Positions 45,043-53,667 of a stretch of 64,000 bases of DNA are shown in pieces. A model generated the notes under the pieces. It was not told where the DNA came from, ran no database searches, and worked only from the letters and a program-made list of their open reading frames with translations. The number at the start of each line of letters is the position of its first letter. Positions within the stretch are counted from its first letter, which is position 1. Made by a program: the position numbers and the translations under genes. This stretch comes from Paenibacillus sp. FSL A5-0031 (GTDB lineage: Bacteria; Bacillota; Bacilli; Paenibacillales; Paenibacillaceae): assembly GCF_001956295.1 (NCBI RefSeq), contig NZ_MRTD01000025.1:36691-100690 (forward strand), given 5' to 3'.

Positions 45043-45054
45043 TTTAGAGATATC

Positions 45055-45085
45055 AAAAAACGTCTCGTTTACAAACCGAGACGTT
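45055..45085 (-). terminator. Terminator of the small membrane gene
   Basis: AACGTCTCG pairs with CGAGACGTT, followed by a T-run on the minus strand. Confidence 0.75.
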
Positions 45086-45100
45086 CCATTACTAAAACTG

Positions 45101-45385
45101 CTATTTATTGTCTACAAGGAATACAACACATAATACAAATAGGAGTAAAGAAATGATTGTTGCTGCAGTCGCACCTAGCATCCAAGAAGCTTTCTGCTTT
45201 ATGAACATTGAAATGATTACATGTATGAGAAAAGGAACTAGTAAACAGTATACTTGTTCAATCTTACTAAACTCAAACATGATTATGGATAACACTGCTA
45301 AGCCTAGAGTAATGATCAGTAAGACTCCGCTCCAAATGATTGTTTTCTTGTTAAAGCCAATCTGACCTGAATGACTATGAAACAT
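45101..45385 (-). CDS. Small membrane protein, about 94 residues
   Basis: Three hydrophobic helices (about 17-38, 45-62, 70-92) after a short polar N-terminus MFHSHSGQIGFNKKT. GGAGGTCAAT lies directly before ATG 45385. It follows bdbC in the same direction with a gap of about 40 bases and is closed by its own terminator, so it is probably the third gene of a bdbD-bdbC operon. No family recognised. Confidence 0.7.
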   Translation of the reverse strand: MFHSHSGQIGFNKKTIIWSGVLLIITLGLAVLSIIMFEFSKIEQVYCLLVPFLIHVIISMFIKQKASWMLGATAATIISLLLFVLCVVFLVDNK

Positions 45386-45425
45386 ATTGACCTCCATAAA
45401 GCATTTATATCCAGCACGAGAAAGA

Positions 45426-45830
45426 TTATCTTCTCTTAATAAGTAGAATCACAGTGATTAAAACAAAACCTGTTAGTGCTAAAAAAGGAATCGTAACAAA
45501 ACCAAACCAATTGATATATTGAACGTTACAAGGCACACCTTGCGTGCATGGTTTAATTGCCGCAAATCCTGGTATTTTTTGCTCCATGTAGTGAAATGTG
45601 GATACAAAAATTCCCATGATGGACAATGGCAATACGTACTTCTTAATCTTATATTCATCATAAAAAGCTGCAATACCTAAAATCAAACTCAATGGATACA
45701 TTAAAATGCGTTGATACCAACATAATTCGCACGGGATAAACCCTCTGATTTCACTGAAATAAAGACTACCAAGAGTTGCAACGACAGCTACCATCCATGC
45801 CATATATAAGGTGTATTGCCTAATCCCCAT
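45426..45830 (-). CDS. bdbC: DsbB-family disulfide bond formation protein
   Basis: 134 residues, four membrane helices. The first loop has CELCWYQRILMYP (CxxC) and the second CTQGVPCNVQYINWFGF, the two redox cysteine pairs of BdbC/DsbB. It passes electrons from the extracellular thiol oxidase to quinone. GAGGAG precedes ATG 45830. bdbD ends 21 bases upstream, so they form an operon. Function fits neighbours that secrete and mature copper and haem proteins. Confidence 0.93.
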   Translation of the reverse strand: MGIRQYTLYMAWMVAVVATLGSLYFSEIRGFIPCELCWYQRILMYPLSLILGIAAFYDEYKIKKYVLPLSIMGIFVSTFHYMEQKIPGFAAIKPCTQGVPCNVQYINWFGFVTIPFLALTGFVLITVILLIKRR

Positions 45831-45851
45831 TAACCCCTACTCCTCTTCGAG

Positions 45852-46529
45852 TTATTTCATTTCTTGCTCTATGGCTGCTGTAATTGCAGCATAATCAAAT
45901 GGATTAGCAATCACAATATTATTAATCATAATCGTTGGGGTTTGTTTAATATTAAACTGCTTCACTAATTCTTGGTCTAGATCAAGTGATCCTTGTACCT
46001 CATTCGATTTTAAGCTCTGCTGAAATTGTTCTAAATCCATTGTTGGAACAGAAGTCTTCGCAACCTCTAACAGTTTTTCCTCCGTTATCCAAAGCCCATC
46101 ATGGTTAACCTCTGGTTGCGCATCGAATAATGCTTTATGAAAAGTCCAAAAGTCTTCTGGATTACTCTTAAATATGGCTTCTCCAGCTAAAGCACCTAAT
46201 TTTGATTCCTCACCATGGAACAAAACATTAGTATACGAAAATTTCGCTTTTCCTGAATCAATGTAATCTTTTTTTAGCAGAGGCCATACTTGCTCACCCC
46301 ACGCCTTGCAGGATGGACATTTGTAATCACCAAACTCAACAATTGAAACTTTGGCATCTTCCTTACCCATTACAGGCTGTGAAGCCGTAGACGGGGCTTC
46401 TGCTGTCGTCTGATTCACATTATCTTTCTTATTTGTTGCCTGATTGATAGCGAACAAGGCTACAAATAATACGATAACAACCAAAGTATAAAGAACTAAA
46501 CTACGTGATTTCTTACTTTTCTTGTTCAT
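45852..46529 (-). CDS. bdbD: DsbA-family thiol-disulfide oxidoreductase
   Basis: About 225 residues. A single N-terminal membrane anchor (LVLYTLVVIVLFVALFAI) and Ser/Thr-rich linker lead into a thioredoxin fold with a helical insertion. The active site is GDYKCPSCKAWGEQVW (CPSC) and KQTPTIMIN is the cis-proline loop. It oxidises cysteines of secreted proteins, recharged by BdbC. ATG 46529 is chosen for GAGGTGGAAA just upstream. An ArsR-type operator lies 42 bases before the start. Confidence 0.93.
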   Translation of the reverse strand: MNKKSKKSRSLVLYTLVVIVLFVALFAINQATNKKDNVNQTTAEAPSTASQPVMGKEDAKVSIVEFGDYKCPSCKAWGEQVWPLLKKDYIDSGKAKFSYTNVLFHGEESKLGALAGEAIFKSNPEDFWTFHKALFDAQPEVNHDGLWITEEKLLEVAKTSVPTMDLEQFQQSLKSNEVQGSLDLDQELVKQFNIKQTPTIMINNIVIANPFDYAAITAAIEQEMK

Positions 46530-46570
46530 TTTCCACCTCACTATTTAATAGACACACTCAAAAGATTAAC

Positions 46571-46590
46571 ACATGAGCAATTAATCATTC
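46571..46590 (-). promoter_or_regulatory. Likely ArsR/SmtB-type operator before bdbDC
   Basis: ACATGAGCAATTAATCATTC matches the cadA site at 15 of 20 positions and overlaps a candidate promoter TTGAAT-17-TTAATC. Weaker than the other sites. Confidence 0.45.
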
Positions 46591-46612
46591 AACATGCAAA
46601 AAAATCTGTCTC

Positions 46613-47326
46613 TTAGCTGCTAAACTTCAGGATATACCCAACTCCCCAAATCGTCTTGATCATTGATGCTGCCTCTGGGGAAACTTTGTTTAACTTATCT
46701 CGAATACGTTTAATATTCATGTCAACGGTTCGTGCATCAATGCCTTTCTCATTATTCCAAATTACCTTAATTAATTCGTCTCTAGAGAAAATTTTATCTG
46801 ATCTACTCGCCAGATAGTATAGCAAATCATATTCTTTTCGAGTTAGGTAAACTTCTTGGCCCGCAGCTCTTATTCGATGGGCATCCCACTCAATGACTAA
46901 ATGAGGAAGTACCAAGTTGTTCGTTTTTTTTTCTATACTTAAATATGAGTTTGAAGCTGCTCTTCGTAATAAAGCTTTAACACGGTGTGTCATTTCACGT
47001 GGACTATATGGTTTGAGAATATAATCATCAACTCCTACCTGAAATCCTTTCAAACGATTTTCCTCATCTCCTTCCGCAGTTAACATAATGACAGGAGTTG
47101 ATTTTATTTGTCGCAAAAGGCTACATACCTCTATACCAGATATTCCGCTAAGGGTTAATTCAAGAATAACCAGGTCAAAGTTTTTTTGAATAACCAATGG
47201 AAGACCTGTTTCACCATCTTCGGCTTCCTCTACAATACAACGTTCCTTCTCCAAATACATTCTTATCAAACTTCTAGATCGTTTATCACCGTCGATAACA
47301 AGAATGTGTTTGCGCTCGTCACTCAT
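46613..47326 (-). CDS. OmpR/PhoB-family response regulator without adjacent kinase
   Basis: About 237 residues. The receiver shows VIDGDKRSR (the second acidic residue of the usual DD pair is present as GD), phospho-acceptor Asp in FDLVILELTL appears replaced by Glu, PVIMLTAEG and DDYILKPYSPREM are typical. The winged helix (YLTRKEYDLLYYL, DARTVDMNIKRIRDKL) is intact. The acceptor-site change (LVILELTLSG instead of LVILDLMLPG) suggests it may not be regulated by phosphorylation. ATG 47326 follows GGAAG. No kinase gene is adjacent. Confidence 0.85.
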   Translation of the reverse strand: MSDERKHILVIDGDKRSRSLIRMYLEKERCIVEEAEDGETGLPLVIQKNFDLVILELTLSGISGIEVCSLLRQIKSTPVIMLTAEGDEENRLKGFQVGVDDYILKPYSPREMTHRVKALLRRAASNSYLSIEKKTNNLVLPHLVIEWDAHRIRAAGQEVYLTRKEYDLLYYLASRSDKIFSRDELIKVIWNNEKGIDARTVDMNIKRIRDKLNKVSPEAASMIKTIWGVGYILKFSS

Positions 47327-47450
47327 GGTATACTTCCTTTCTAAAGAAAACTCATTCAGACTACAATGCATAGTTTAATCAAAAAAACGAAATAACATTT
47401 CATCAATGGAAACACAATTTTAGCATACCCTATCTCCCATACTACAAAAA

Positions 47451-47480
47451 TAAGAGAGCCCTTTCAAATGGGATCTCTTA
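47451..47480 (-). terminator. Terminator of the M23 peptidase gene
   Basis: TAAGAGATCCC pairs with GGGCTCTCTTA (one mismatch), followed by TATTTTTG on the minus strand. Confidence 0.7.
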
Positions 47481-47495
47481 TTTTTTCTCTTATAG

Positions 47496-48926
47496 CTAAT
47501 CTAAAAACTTCAATGGGTTAAGCTGCGTGCTTCCTTTGCGAATTTCAAAGTGAAGATGGACGCCTGTCGATTTGCCGGTTGTTCCCATAATACCAAGCAG
47601 ATCGCCTTTCTCTAATATGTCGCCTTTTTTAACTTTGATTTTGCTTAGATGAGCATACACTGTTTTATAACCGTTTCGATGATCGATAATAACATGATTT
47701 CCAAAGCTGGAGTTATAATCTGCAGTTATAACTTTCCCATTATCTGATGCATAGATGTCCCGATTTGAAGAGACCGTATCGGTACCTGCGTGTAGCCTTC
47801 CCCAACGTTTTCCAAATTCACTTGTTATGGTAGGTCCTGTTATTGGCCAAGCAAATGCCCCAGTACCCACTCCTTTAATAACTTTAGAGCCTTGAGTCAC
47901 CTTTTTTGGTACCGCCTTGTCCAATGTCTCTTCTGTTAACACCTTTTCTTCCACAAGCTCACCATTCACCTTGGTCATGAGGTAGGTTATTTTCTTTTTC
48001 CCTTCTTTACCGGGATTCGTAACTTTTGAAACCCCAACACGCATCGTTTTATCATAGGTAATTTCCATCCCACCGGATATGCTCACGGTTTCGGAATACT
48101 CTTCTTCCGTTTTCACTGACAGTTTTGGCTGCCTTACTGTAAGATCTAGCTCATCCCCCATGTTAATAAAATCATTAATAATCCATGGATTGTTTGTATA
48201 AATGGCTTCTTGAGAAATATTAAATTTTTGTGCGATACAGGAGACACAGTCTCCTTCTTTCACCACGTACGTAATAGGCTTAAGATCAGTGCCCTTTAAA
48301 CGTTTGACGAGATCTGCTTCTGTGTCAATATCAGTTGGATCAGAAACAATGGACTTTAACTTGACTTTCTCAACAAATCCGATCGATTTTAAAGTAGGTG
48401 GACTGCTTATATCGTTTTTATCTTGATTTTCTTCGCCATTGTAACTAAGTGCTTGTATTTTTAAATCCTTTTTCGCTGTAGTTACGGATTGCTGTAGTCT
48501 ATTTATAATCCTGTCTGCGGTCTCCTGGTCTTTTACGATCCCCATATCTTTACCATTTATTACAAATTGTATGCCGCGACCTTCCACAATAAACGATTTT
48601 TGTAGCGAATCTATTACTGCTTCATCTTCCGCCTTTGCATTTAAGCGCTTCGTTTCTACAATGGTAAAATCGTTTTCGTTGGTTTCAAGCGTTAGATCAG
48701 GATACTCAGATGAAAACTTTGCATATTCATTCTGGAACCACTGTTTTACGATCTCTGGACTTGAAGCTTCACCAATAGTTGTCCCATTATAAGCAACCTG
48801 ATAAACGGTCTTTATTTGTGAAGCCAAGATAAATCCACTACAGATTAATAACAACATAGCAAGTGTGATCAAAGTTACAATTTTTTTCGATCTTTTCCAA
48901 TGAAATTTAATATTGATTGATGCCAT
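47496..48926 (-). CDS. M23 zinc endopeptidase with LysM and G5 domains
   Basis: About 476 residues. An N-terminal membrane anchor (VTLITLAMLLLICSGFIL), a spacer, then a LysM-like wall-binding module near residue 225 (TYVVKEGDCVSCIAQKFNIS), a G5 domain near 285-360, and an M23 peptidase with HAGTD (HxGxD zinc ligands) and GVHLHFEIRKG. It cuts peptidoglycan cross-bridges and resembles YunA/SpoIIQ-type proteins. ATG 48926 follows AAGGAGG. An ArsR-type operator overlaps its promoter. Confidence 0.92.
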   Translation of the reverse strand: MASINIKFHWKRSKKIVTLITLAMLLLICSGFILASQIKTVYQVAYNGTTIGEASSPEIVKQWFQNEYAKFSSEYPDLTLETNENDFTIVETKRLNAKAEDEAVIDSLQKSFIVEGRGIQFVINGKDMGIVKDQETADRIINRLQQSVTTAKKDLKIQALSYNGEENQDKNDISSPPTLKSIGFVEKVKLKSIVSDPTDIDTEADLVKRLKGTDLKPITYVVKEGDCVSCIAQKFNISQEAIYTNNPWIINDFINMGDELDLTVRQPKLSVKTEEEYSETVSISGGMEITYDKTMRVGVSKVTNPGKEGKKKITYLMTKVNGELVEEKVLTEETLDKAVPKKVTQGSKVIKGVGTGAFAWPITGPTITSEFGKRWGRLHAGTDTVSSNRDIYASDNGKVITADYNSSFGNHVIIDHRNGYKTVYAHLSKIKVKKGDILEKGDLLGIMGTTGKSTGVHLHFEIRKGSTQLNPLKFLD

Positions 48927-48977
48927 TGCAGCCTCCTTCTCTTCGATACACAAACTGAAATCATAAATTACATTAAC

Positions 48978-48997
48978 ATATGAGTAAGTATTCATCA
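48978..48997 (-). promoter_or_regulatory. ArsR/SmtB-type operator before the M23 peptidase
   Basis: ATATGAGTAAGTATTCATCA matches the cadA operator at 17 of 20 positions and lies 52 bases before the start, within a candidate promoter TTGATG-17-TAATGT on the minus strand. Confidence 0.6.
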
Positions 48998-49053
48998 ATA
49001 AATGAGCACTTTCTTCGAGTTAATTTAATGATTCTCAGATATATTTTAGACAC

Positions 49054-49090
49054 AAAAAAAGAGTATCTGTATTTACATACAGTTACTCTT
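49054..49090 (-). terminator. Terminator of the arsR-type gene
   Basis: AGAGTAACTGTATG pairs imperfectly with the arm CATACAG-related AGATACTCT; seven T residues follow on the minus strand. Confidence 0.7.
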
Positions 49091-49095
49091 TCTAC

Positions 49096-49461
49096 TTAAG
49101 CATGCTCTAAATGTTGTAAGGTTTGAATAAAAATCTCTTTTACATGATCATCATCAATGGAGTAATAAACGGTCTTTCCTTCTTTACGGCGCTTGACCAT
49201 TCTTACATTACGCAAATACCGGAGTTGATGAGACACTGCGGACTGAGCCATGCCTAGTACAACGCACAGATCATGAACACATAACTCACTACTAAGTAAA
49301 GCGTGAATCATTTTTACCCTTGTGGGATCACCAAGGGCTTTAAACAATTCAGCCAGATCGACAGCCGTTTGTTCCTGGAGTCTCGCTTGTATTACGTCAT
49401 TAAGATTAATTTCGGTTCCTAAACAAGTGTCGTCACATTGTTCTTCCGCTAGTCGATCCAT
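49096..49461 (-). CDS. ArsR/SmtB-family metal-responsive repressor, CadC-like
   Basis: 121 residues. The winged helix has LFKALGDPTRVKMIHALLSS, then ELCVHDLCVVLGMAQSAVSH (the ELCVCDL-type metal box of CadC) and KRRKEGKTVYYSIDD. N-terminal CDDTC provides further thiol ligands, as in CadC. It should release DNA on binding Cd, Zn or Pb. The window holds five copies of a matching 20-bp operator. The transcript also ends in its own terminator, so it is expressed separately from the M23 gene. Confidence 0.9.
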   Translation of the reverse strand: MDRLAEEQCDDTCLGTEINLNDVIQARLQEQTAVDLAELFKALGDPTRVKMIHALLSSELCVHDLCVVLGMAQSAVSHQLRYLRNVRMVKRRKEGKTVYYSIDDDHVKEIFIQTLQHLEHA

Positions 49462-49543
49462 TACTCTTAGCCACCGCCTTTATATTCGTACCCTCTATTA
49501 TATCAGAAAGATTACGTTTAAAGCAGCCTAGATAAATGAGAGC

Positions 49544-50623
49544 TTAAATCGATGACATGAGACCATAATACACAAGGATTGAACTTACTAAAGACCATAA
49601 AAGGGTTTGTACTACATTGCGTCGCTTAGCGCTAATGACTGCTGTCACTATTGTAATCATAGCAGCAAATAAAATGGAGGCACTCAACCAACCAAAAGAT
49701 AAAGTTAGATCTTTCTGCTTATCTAACACTCCCCCTGTAAACCATAAATACAATGGAGATGCAGGCGATTCATTCAATGTTTCTGAAACATCATGTGGAG
49801 CAGGTTGCTGATTCATAAAGCCGGTTACTGAAAAGATAAGCACTAGAATAACACTTTCGACCTTAGCCCATAGCTGAGGATTAAACGTTATATCCATTAG
49901 TAGCTTCCTTTTCACCCAAAACCCATTAATAATGGCGAAAAGTATTAACGGTATAATTAATACGTGCTTCACGAGCAGGGCTTGTCCGTAAGTGAGTTTC
50001 CATGCATTCACATATTCTGGAGCTACACCGATGGTCAAGACGAATCCTGATGCAGCGATTACAGTCATACAGAGTATAGCCGTTGGATGAAACCAGCTTA
50101 GGAAACCATTCCAATGCTCCGTTTTGCGATTCTGCCAGCCTGCCATAAGTAATGGGCCTACCCACAAAGAAACAGCCATCAAATGCAGCGTTTGAGCCAA
50201 TATTCCCCATGTACCATACCAGGAAGCCACATGACTAGACCAACCCTGCGCTACCATGAGGAGGGAAAGAATGAATAAAATTACTTTCAATCCTCCGGTT
50301 CCCTTTACACGACTATTAAGCATGATAACACCAGCTAAGATAAGAGATAACGTTAAAGTAAATAAGAAAGCTCTTCCCTCTTCGAAATCAAGGATTACTT
50401 TTCTAAAGGTTAAACCCCATCCAATGTCTTCTGCGAAGAACGAGACTATTCTTAATATAGGAAAAAATGAAAACAGACCTATTCCTAGTGCGGCAACAGC
50501 TACAACTTTATGCGATAGTTGAGAAACGGGTCGATAGCTCTCAGGAACAAGACTTAAAAGAACATAACCACTGACAATGGCAAAACATAAATAAAGAAAT
50601 GGCTCAGCAGCCCAATACCACAT
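49544..50623 (-). CDS. CopD-family copper resistance membrane protein
   Basis: About 359 residues, eight or nine membrane helices. HVASWYGTWGILAQTLHLMA and VSLWVGPLLM, YGQALLVKHVLIIPLILFAI and the closing small helices are typical of CopD/YcnJ. It is thought to import copper with CopC or to move it across the membrane. ATG 50623 (MWYWAAEPFLYLCF) starts two bases after the copC stop with GAGGAAG as ribosome site. It aligns end to end with a second CopD at 51381. Confidence 0.9.
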   Translation of the reverse strand: MWYWAAEPFLYLCFAIVSGYVLLSLVPESYRPVSQLSHKVVAVAALGIGLFSFFPILRIVSFFAEDIGWGLTFRKVILDFEEGRAFLFTLTLSLILAGVIMLNSRVKGTGGLKVILFILSLLMVAQGWSSHVASWYGTWGILAQTLHLMAVSLWVGPLLMAGWQNRKTEHWNGFLSWFHPTAILCMTVIAASGFVLTIGVAPEYVNAWKLTYGQALLVKHVLIIPLILFAIINGFWVKRKLLMDITFNPQLWAKVESVILVLIFSVTGFMNQQPAPHDVSETLNESPASPLYLWFTGGVLDKQKDLTLSFGWLSASILFAAMITIVTAVISAKRRNVVQTLLWSLVSSILVYYGLMSSI

Positions 50624-50625
50624 TG

Positions 50626-51198
50626 CTATTTCTTCCTCCTCGTACCAAAAATAATAACGATCAAAGCCACCATGACCACGCCTGCCACGATCCAAAATCC
50701 TACTTGATTACGATCTTGTCTCGTAGCACCGTGGTCAACCTCATTCTCCTCTCCGTTAACTGGCTGCGGAGATGGAGTAGGTTCTGAAGGTGTTAGGGTG
50801 GGAGGCTGCTCCTGAGATGGTTCAGAGGTTTCATCAGGCACAGCGACAGTAAAATTAAAATCGCCTTGAATGGGGTGTCCGTCTCGTCCAACAATTTTCC
50901 ATTCTACTGTATAGACACCATTCGGAATGCTTTCATCAAATGTCCCGATAATTCGATTTTCTACGATTTCTGTGGTGCCAATCTTAAGTTCATTTCCATC
51001 TTTATTTTTCATTTTGAATGAACTTAATGGCTCCACAGTCGTATTAAATTCCATTACAATTTCCTTGGTTTCTTTTAAGACTGTTGTGTTAGCTTCCGGT
51101 GACGAATTTTGAAGCTTTGTGTGCGCAAAAGTAATTTGCGGAAACACGATAAGCAGCAATAAAAACGATAAAAATGACATGACATATACACGTCGCAA
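50626..51198 (-). CDS. CopC-domain copper-binding protein with membrane anchor
   Basis: About 190 residues. The signal peptide ends in FPQITFA, and the mature chain begins HTKLQNSSPEANTTV; the N-terminal His is the copper ligand in CopC proteins. HPIQGDFNFTV provides the second His. A Pro/Ser/Glu-rich linker and a C-terminal membrane helix (FWIVAGVVMVALIVIIFG) follow. TTG 51198 is chosen because GGAGGGG lies six bases upstream. It is coupled to copD. Acts outside the membrane to deliver copper. Confidence 0.9.
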   Translation of the reverse strand: MRRVYVMSFLSFLLLLIVFPQITFAHTKLQNSSPEANTTVLKETKEIVMEFNTTVEPLSSFKMKNKDGNELKIGTTEIVENRIIGTFDESIPNGVYTVEWKIVGRDGHPIQGDFNFTVAVPDETSEPSQEQPPTLTPSEPTPSPQPVNGEENEVDHGATRQDRNQVGFWIVAGVVMVALIVIIFGTRRKK

Positions 51199-51303
51199 GA
51201 ATATCCCCTCCAAAATTTATTGTTGATCTTTGAAACGTGTTCATTATATCAAAAGAAAACAGTAAAATACCTTGTATGTATCTCGAAATTTCGAACAATT
51301 GTC

Positions 51304-51323
51304 ATATGAGCATACATTCAACT
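51304..51323. promoter_or_regulatory. ArsR/SmtB-type operator in the copC/copD2 divergent region
   Basis: ATATGAGCATACATTCAACT matches the cadA operator at 15 of 20 positions; the first nine bases are identical. It lies between two divergent copper-related genes. Confidence 0.5.
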
Positions 51324-51380
51324 GTTTTCATTTATGATATGATTTCTCTTGGAACTAACATCGAATCGGAGTTGTTGAAT

Positions 51381-52457
51381 TTGTACATTTATTTTTTTGA
51401 GACACTTCTTTATTTGTCCTTTGCCTTTACTGGCGGTTATATATTACTTCTGTTTATTCCAGATCACTCAAAACCTGCCATTAAAAACCCGTTCACCTTA
51501 TTTCAATATGCTATTCTAGGAATTCCGTTATTCTCATTTGTATCCATTATTCGAACTACGATCATCCTTCGAGATTTTGCACAAGATATGTCTTTTTTTC
51601 AAGTTTTACTTATTGTATTAAAGGATTACTCATACGGAAACGCTTGGGTCTGGAACCTAATCATCTGTACCGGAATCTATATGATAACAGTCTTGTGTGA
51701 TTTTCATCAAAAATGGACGAAGTGGGCACTGGCTTTCTCTTGGATAGGTAGTATTCTTGCACATGGGTGGGCCAGTCACCCAACAGGTTTCTCTGCAACA
51801 TGGGGATTACTTTCCCAATCCATTCATGTCGCTGCTGTTTCAATCTGGTTGGGAACGCTTATTTTGGTTGCGTGGTTTACGAAAGGCGCCATGAATTGGA
51901 AAGCCTTTATTCGTTGGTTTACACCACTATCGATAAGCAGTATTGTACTTATTATCGTAGCTGGGTTGGTAATGATGTCATTAATTGTTGACGGATATAT
52001 CAGTTCCTGGGGCATTAATTACGGAGAAGCCCTCCTACTGAAACATCTCGTTTTCCTGCCTCTCCTTCTTCTTGGCTTTATGAATGGTTTCCTCACGAAG
52101 TTAACGAACAATGGCACCAATGAACGAAAGTTGCAGTGGTGGCTTCGTATGGAAACGTTTATTGCCCTTGCTGTCCTTATGATTACAGCTTATATGGGTG
52201 TACAAGATCCTCCACATGAAGACGAGTTTGAACAACCATCTCCATCTTTATTATTTACATTTCTCCACGGTAATGTACAGGACTTAGCTCTTCAATGGAA
52301 TTGGAATGCTTCTCATCTAATCATGATTGTACTTGGACTCGTAGCTCTGTCCCTGCTGATTCCCATTTATAAAAAAGATAAGCGCGGCCTATTTGCTGCT
52401 TTAACGATTATAGGCGTTATCCTTACATTCCTTGGTTTATTACTATCTGTGAAATAA
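51381..52457 (+). CDS. Second CopD-family membrane protein
   Basis: About 358 residues. Start TTG 51381 (MYIYFFETLLYLSFAFTGGY) is supported by GGAG nine bases upstream and by alignment with the first CopD, which begins MWYWAAEPFLYLCFAIVSGY. HGWASHPTGFSATWGLLSQS and GEALLLKHLVFLPLLLLGF are conserved. It faces the copC-copD operon divergently and is followed within about 12 bases by an FAD oxidoreductase. A copper role is likely by family; two CopD copies so close together are unusual. Confidence 0.88.
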   Translation: MYIYFFETLLYLSFAFTGGYILLLFIPDHSKPAIKNPFTLFQYAILGIPLFSFVSIIRTTIILRDFAQDMSFFQVLLIVLKDYSYGNAWVWNLIICTGIYMITVLCDFHQKWTKWALAFSWIGSILAHGWASHPTGFSATWGLLSQSIHVAAVSIWLGTLILVAWFTKGAMNWKAFIRWFTPLSISSIVLIIVAGLVMMSLIVDGYISSWGINYGEALLLKHLVFLPLLLLGFMNGFLTKLTNNGTNERKLQWWLRMETFIALAVLMITAYMGVQDPPHEDEFEQPSPSLLFTFLHGNVQDLALQWNWNASHLIMIVLGLVALSLLIPIYKKDKRGLFAALTIIGVILTFLGLLLSVK

Positions 52458-52468
52458 AGGAGAGGTTT

Positions 52469-53521
52469 ATTATAACGATCACAACTGATGTTCTTGTCAT
52501 TGGTGGGGGACAAGCTGGTTTAGCAGCTGGATTTTACTTAAACCTTGCAGGGATTGACTTTATTATTGTGGACGGGAGTTCACGTGTTGGTGATTCTTGG
52601 AGAAATCGTTATGACTCCCTCGTATTATTTACGCCAAAGGGATATAGTGAACTTCCCGACATGCCCTTTCCAGGGAAGAGGGAGCAACTTCCGAACAAAA
52701 ACGAAACAGCCGATTACTTGGAGAAATATGCATCAAACTACCAGTTCCCCATTCATTTATATACCCGTGTTATTAGCCTAAGTAAAAATGACGGGTTGTT
52801 TTATATTATGACGAACAAAGAAGATTATATAGCGCACAAGGTCATCATCGCTACTGGTCCCTTTCATAAAGAATTGATTCCAGATTTTGCATCTAAAATC
52901 TCAGCAGACGTTAAACAGATCCACTCCGCCAGTTACATAAATCCAGGGCAGCTTTCCGAAGGAGACACTTTAGTTGTTGGGGCCGGCAATTCAGGGGCAC
53001 AGATTGCCGTAGAAATATCAAACCATCGGAAAGTCTATTTATCATCTGGACATCGTCCGTTATCACTTCCCCTTCATATTGGAGGTAAAAGTATTTTTTA
53101 CTGGTTTGATAAACTCGGTATCTTAAAAGCAACAGCTCACTCTTTCATAGGTAAGAAAATTCAATCTAGGCCTGACCCAATCTTTGGGTTCGAGTTAAAG
53201 CAACGATTAAAATCTTCAGCTATCACTTTATTGCCAAGGGCAATCGATGCGAAAAATAAAAACATCATCTTCTCTAATGACAGTCAGCTGGAATTCAAAA
53301 ATATTATTTGGAGTACAGGTTTTAAACCAGATTATAATTGGCTAGAACTACCACGTGTCTTAAATGAACGCGGTGCCATCAAACACCAACGTGGTATAAC
53401 CACAGAAAGTGGATTATATATCGTTGGCATGCCTTGGCAGCACCGCAGAACATCTGCACTCATTGGTGGAGTTGGTGCTGATGCACAATATGTCGTTAAT
53501 GAAATTATTCAGAACTTTTGA
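52469..53521 (+). CDS. FAD/NAD(P)-dependent oxidoreductase (CzcO/YpdA-like flavoprotein)
   Basis: About 350 residues. The N-terminal FAD-binding motif VLVIGGGQAGLAAGFYL, the second nucleotide motif LVVGAGNSGAQIAVEIS near residue 170, and a C-terminal SGLYIVGMPWQHRRTSALIG match the CzcO/Trk flavoproteins found with metal efflux genes. The coding frame is intact from 52469, but no ATG, GTG or TTG is available before the Rossmann motif; AAAGGAGAGG lies six bases before ATT 52469, followed by ATA and ACG. Either a rare start codon is used or the start was mutated; a GTG at 52568 would delete the FAD site. Confidence 0.8.
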   Translation: MITITTDVLVIGGGQAGLAAGFYLNLAGIDFIIVDGSSRVGDSWRNRYDSLVLFTPKGYSELPDMPFPGKREQLPNKNETADYLEKYASNYQFPIHLYTRVISLSKNDGLFYIMTNKEDYIAHKVIIATGPFHKELIPDFASKISADVKQIHSASYINPGQLSEGDTLVVGAGNSGAQIAVEISNHRKVYLSSGHRPLSLPLHIGGKSIFYWFDKLGILKATAHSFIGKKIQSRPDPIFGFELKQRLKSSAITLLPRAIDAKNKNIIFSNDSQLEFKNIIWSTGFKPDYNWLELPRVLNERGAIKHQRGITTESGLYIVGMPWQHRRTSALIGGVGADAQYVVNEIIQNF

Positions 53522-53525
53522 CATC

Positions 53526-53572
53526 AACCATCTGTCTGTTTCTAAGAAACAGATCGGTGGTTTTCATTTTTT
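53526..53572 (+). terminator. Terminator after the FAD oxidoreductase gene
   Basis: AACCATCTGTCTGTTTC pairs with the arm ending ACAGATCGGTGGTT (inner mismatches), followed by TTTTCATTTTTT on the plus strand. Confidence 0.7.
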
Positions 53573-53596
53573 CATGCCTAATTGGAGAGAATAAGT

Positions 53597-53625
53597 TTGA
53601 CATAGATCATGGAATCGCATATCAT
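53597..53625 (+). promoter_or_regulatory. Promoter of cadA
   Basis: TTGACA at 53597-53602 and TATCAT at 53620-53625 are separated by 17 bases, a near-consensus vegetative promoter. The operator below covers its -10 end and transcription start. Confidence 0.75.
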
Positions 53626-53643
53626 ATGAGCAAGTATTCATAT
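53624..53643 (+). promoter_or_regulatory. ArsR/SmtB-type operator of cadA
   Basis: ATATGAGCAAGTATTCATAT is the best copy of the repeated operator, with near-perfect dyad symmetry (ATATGA / TCATAT) as in CadC and CzrA sites. Its position over the promoter fits simple repression. Confidence 0.8.
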
Positions 53644-53667
53644 AATGATTTGAAAGAAGGATGTCTT

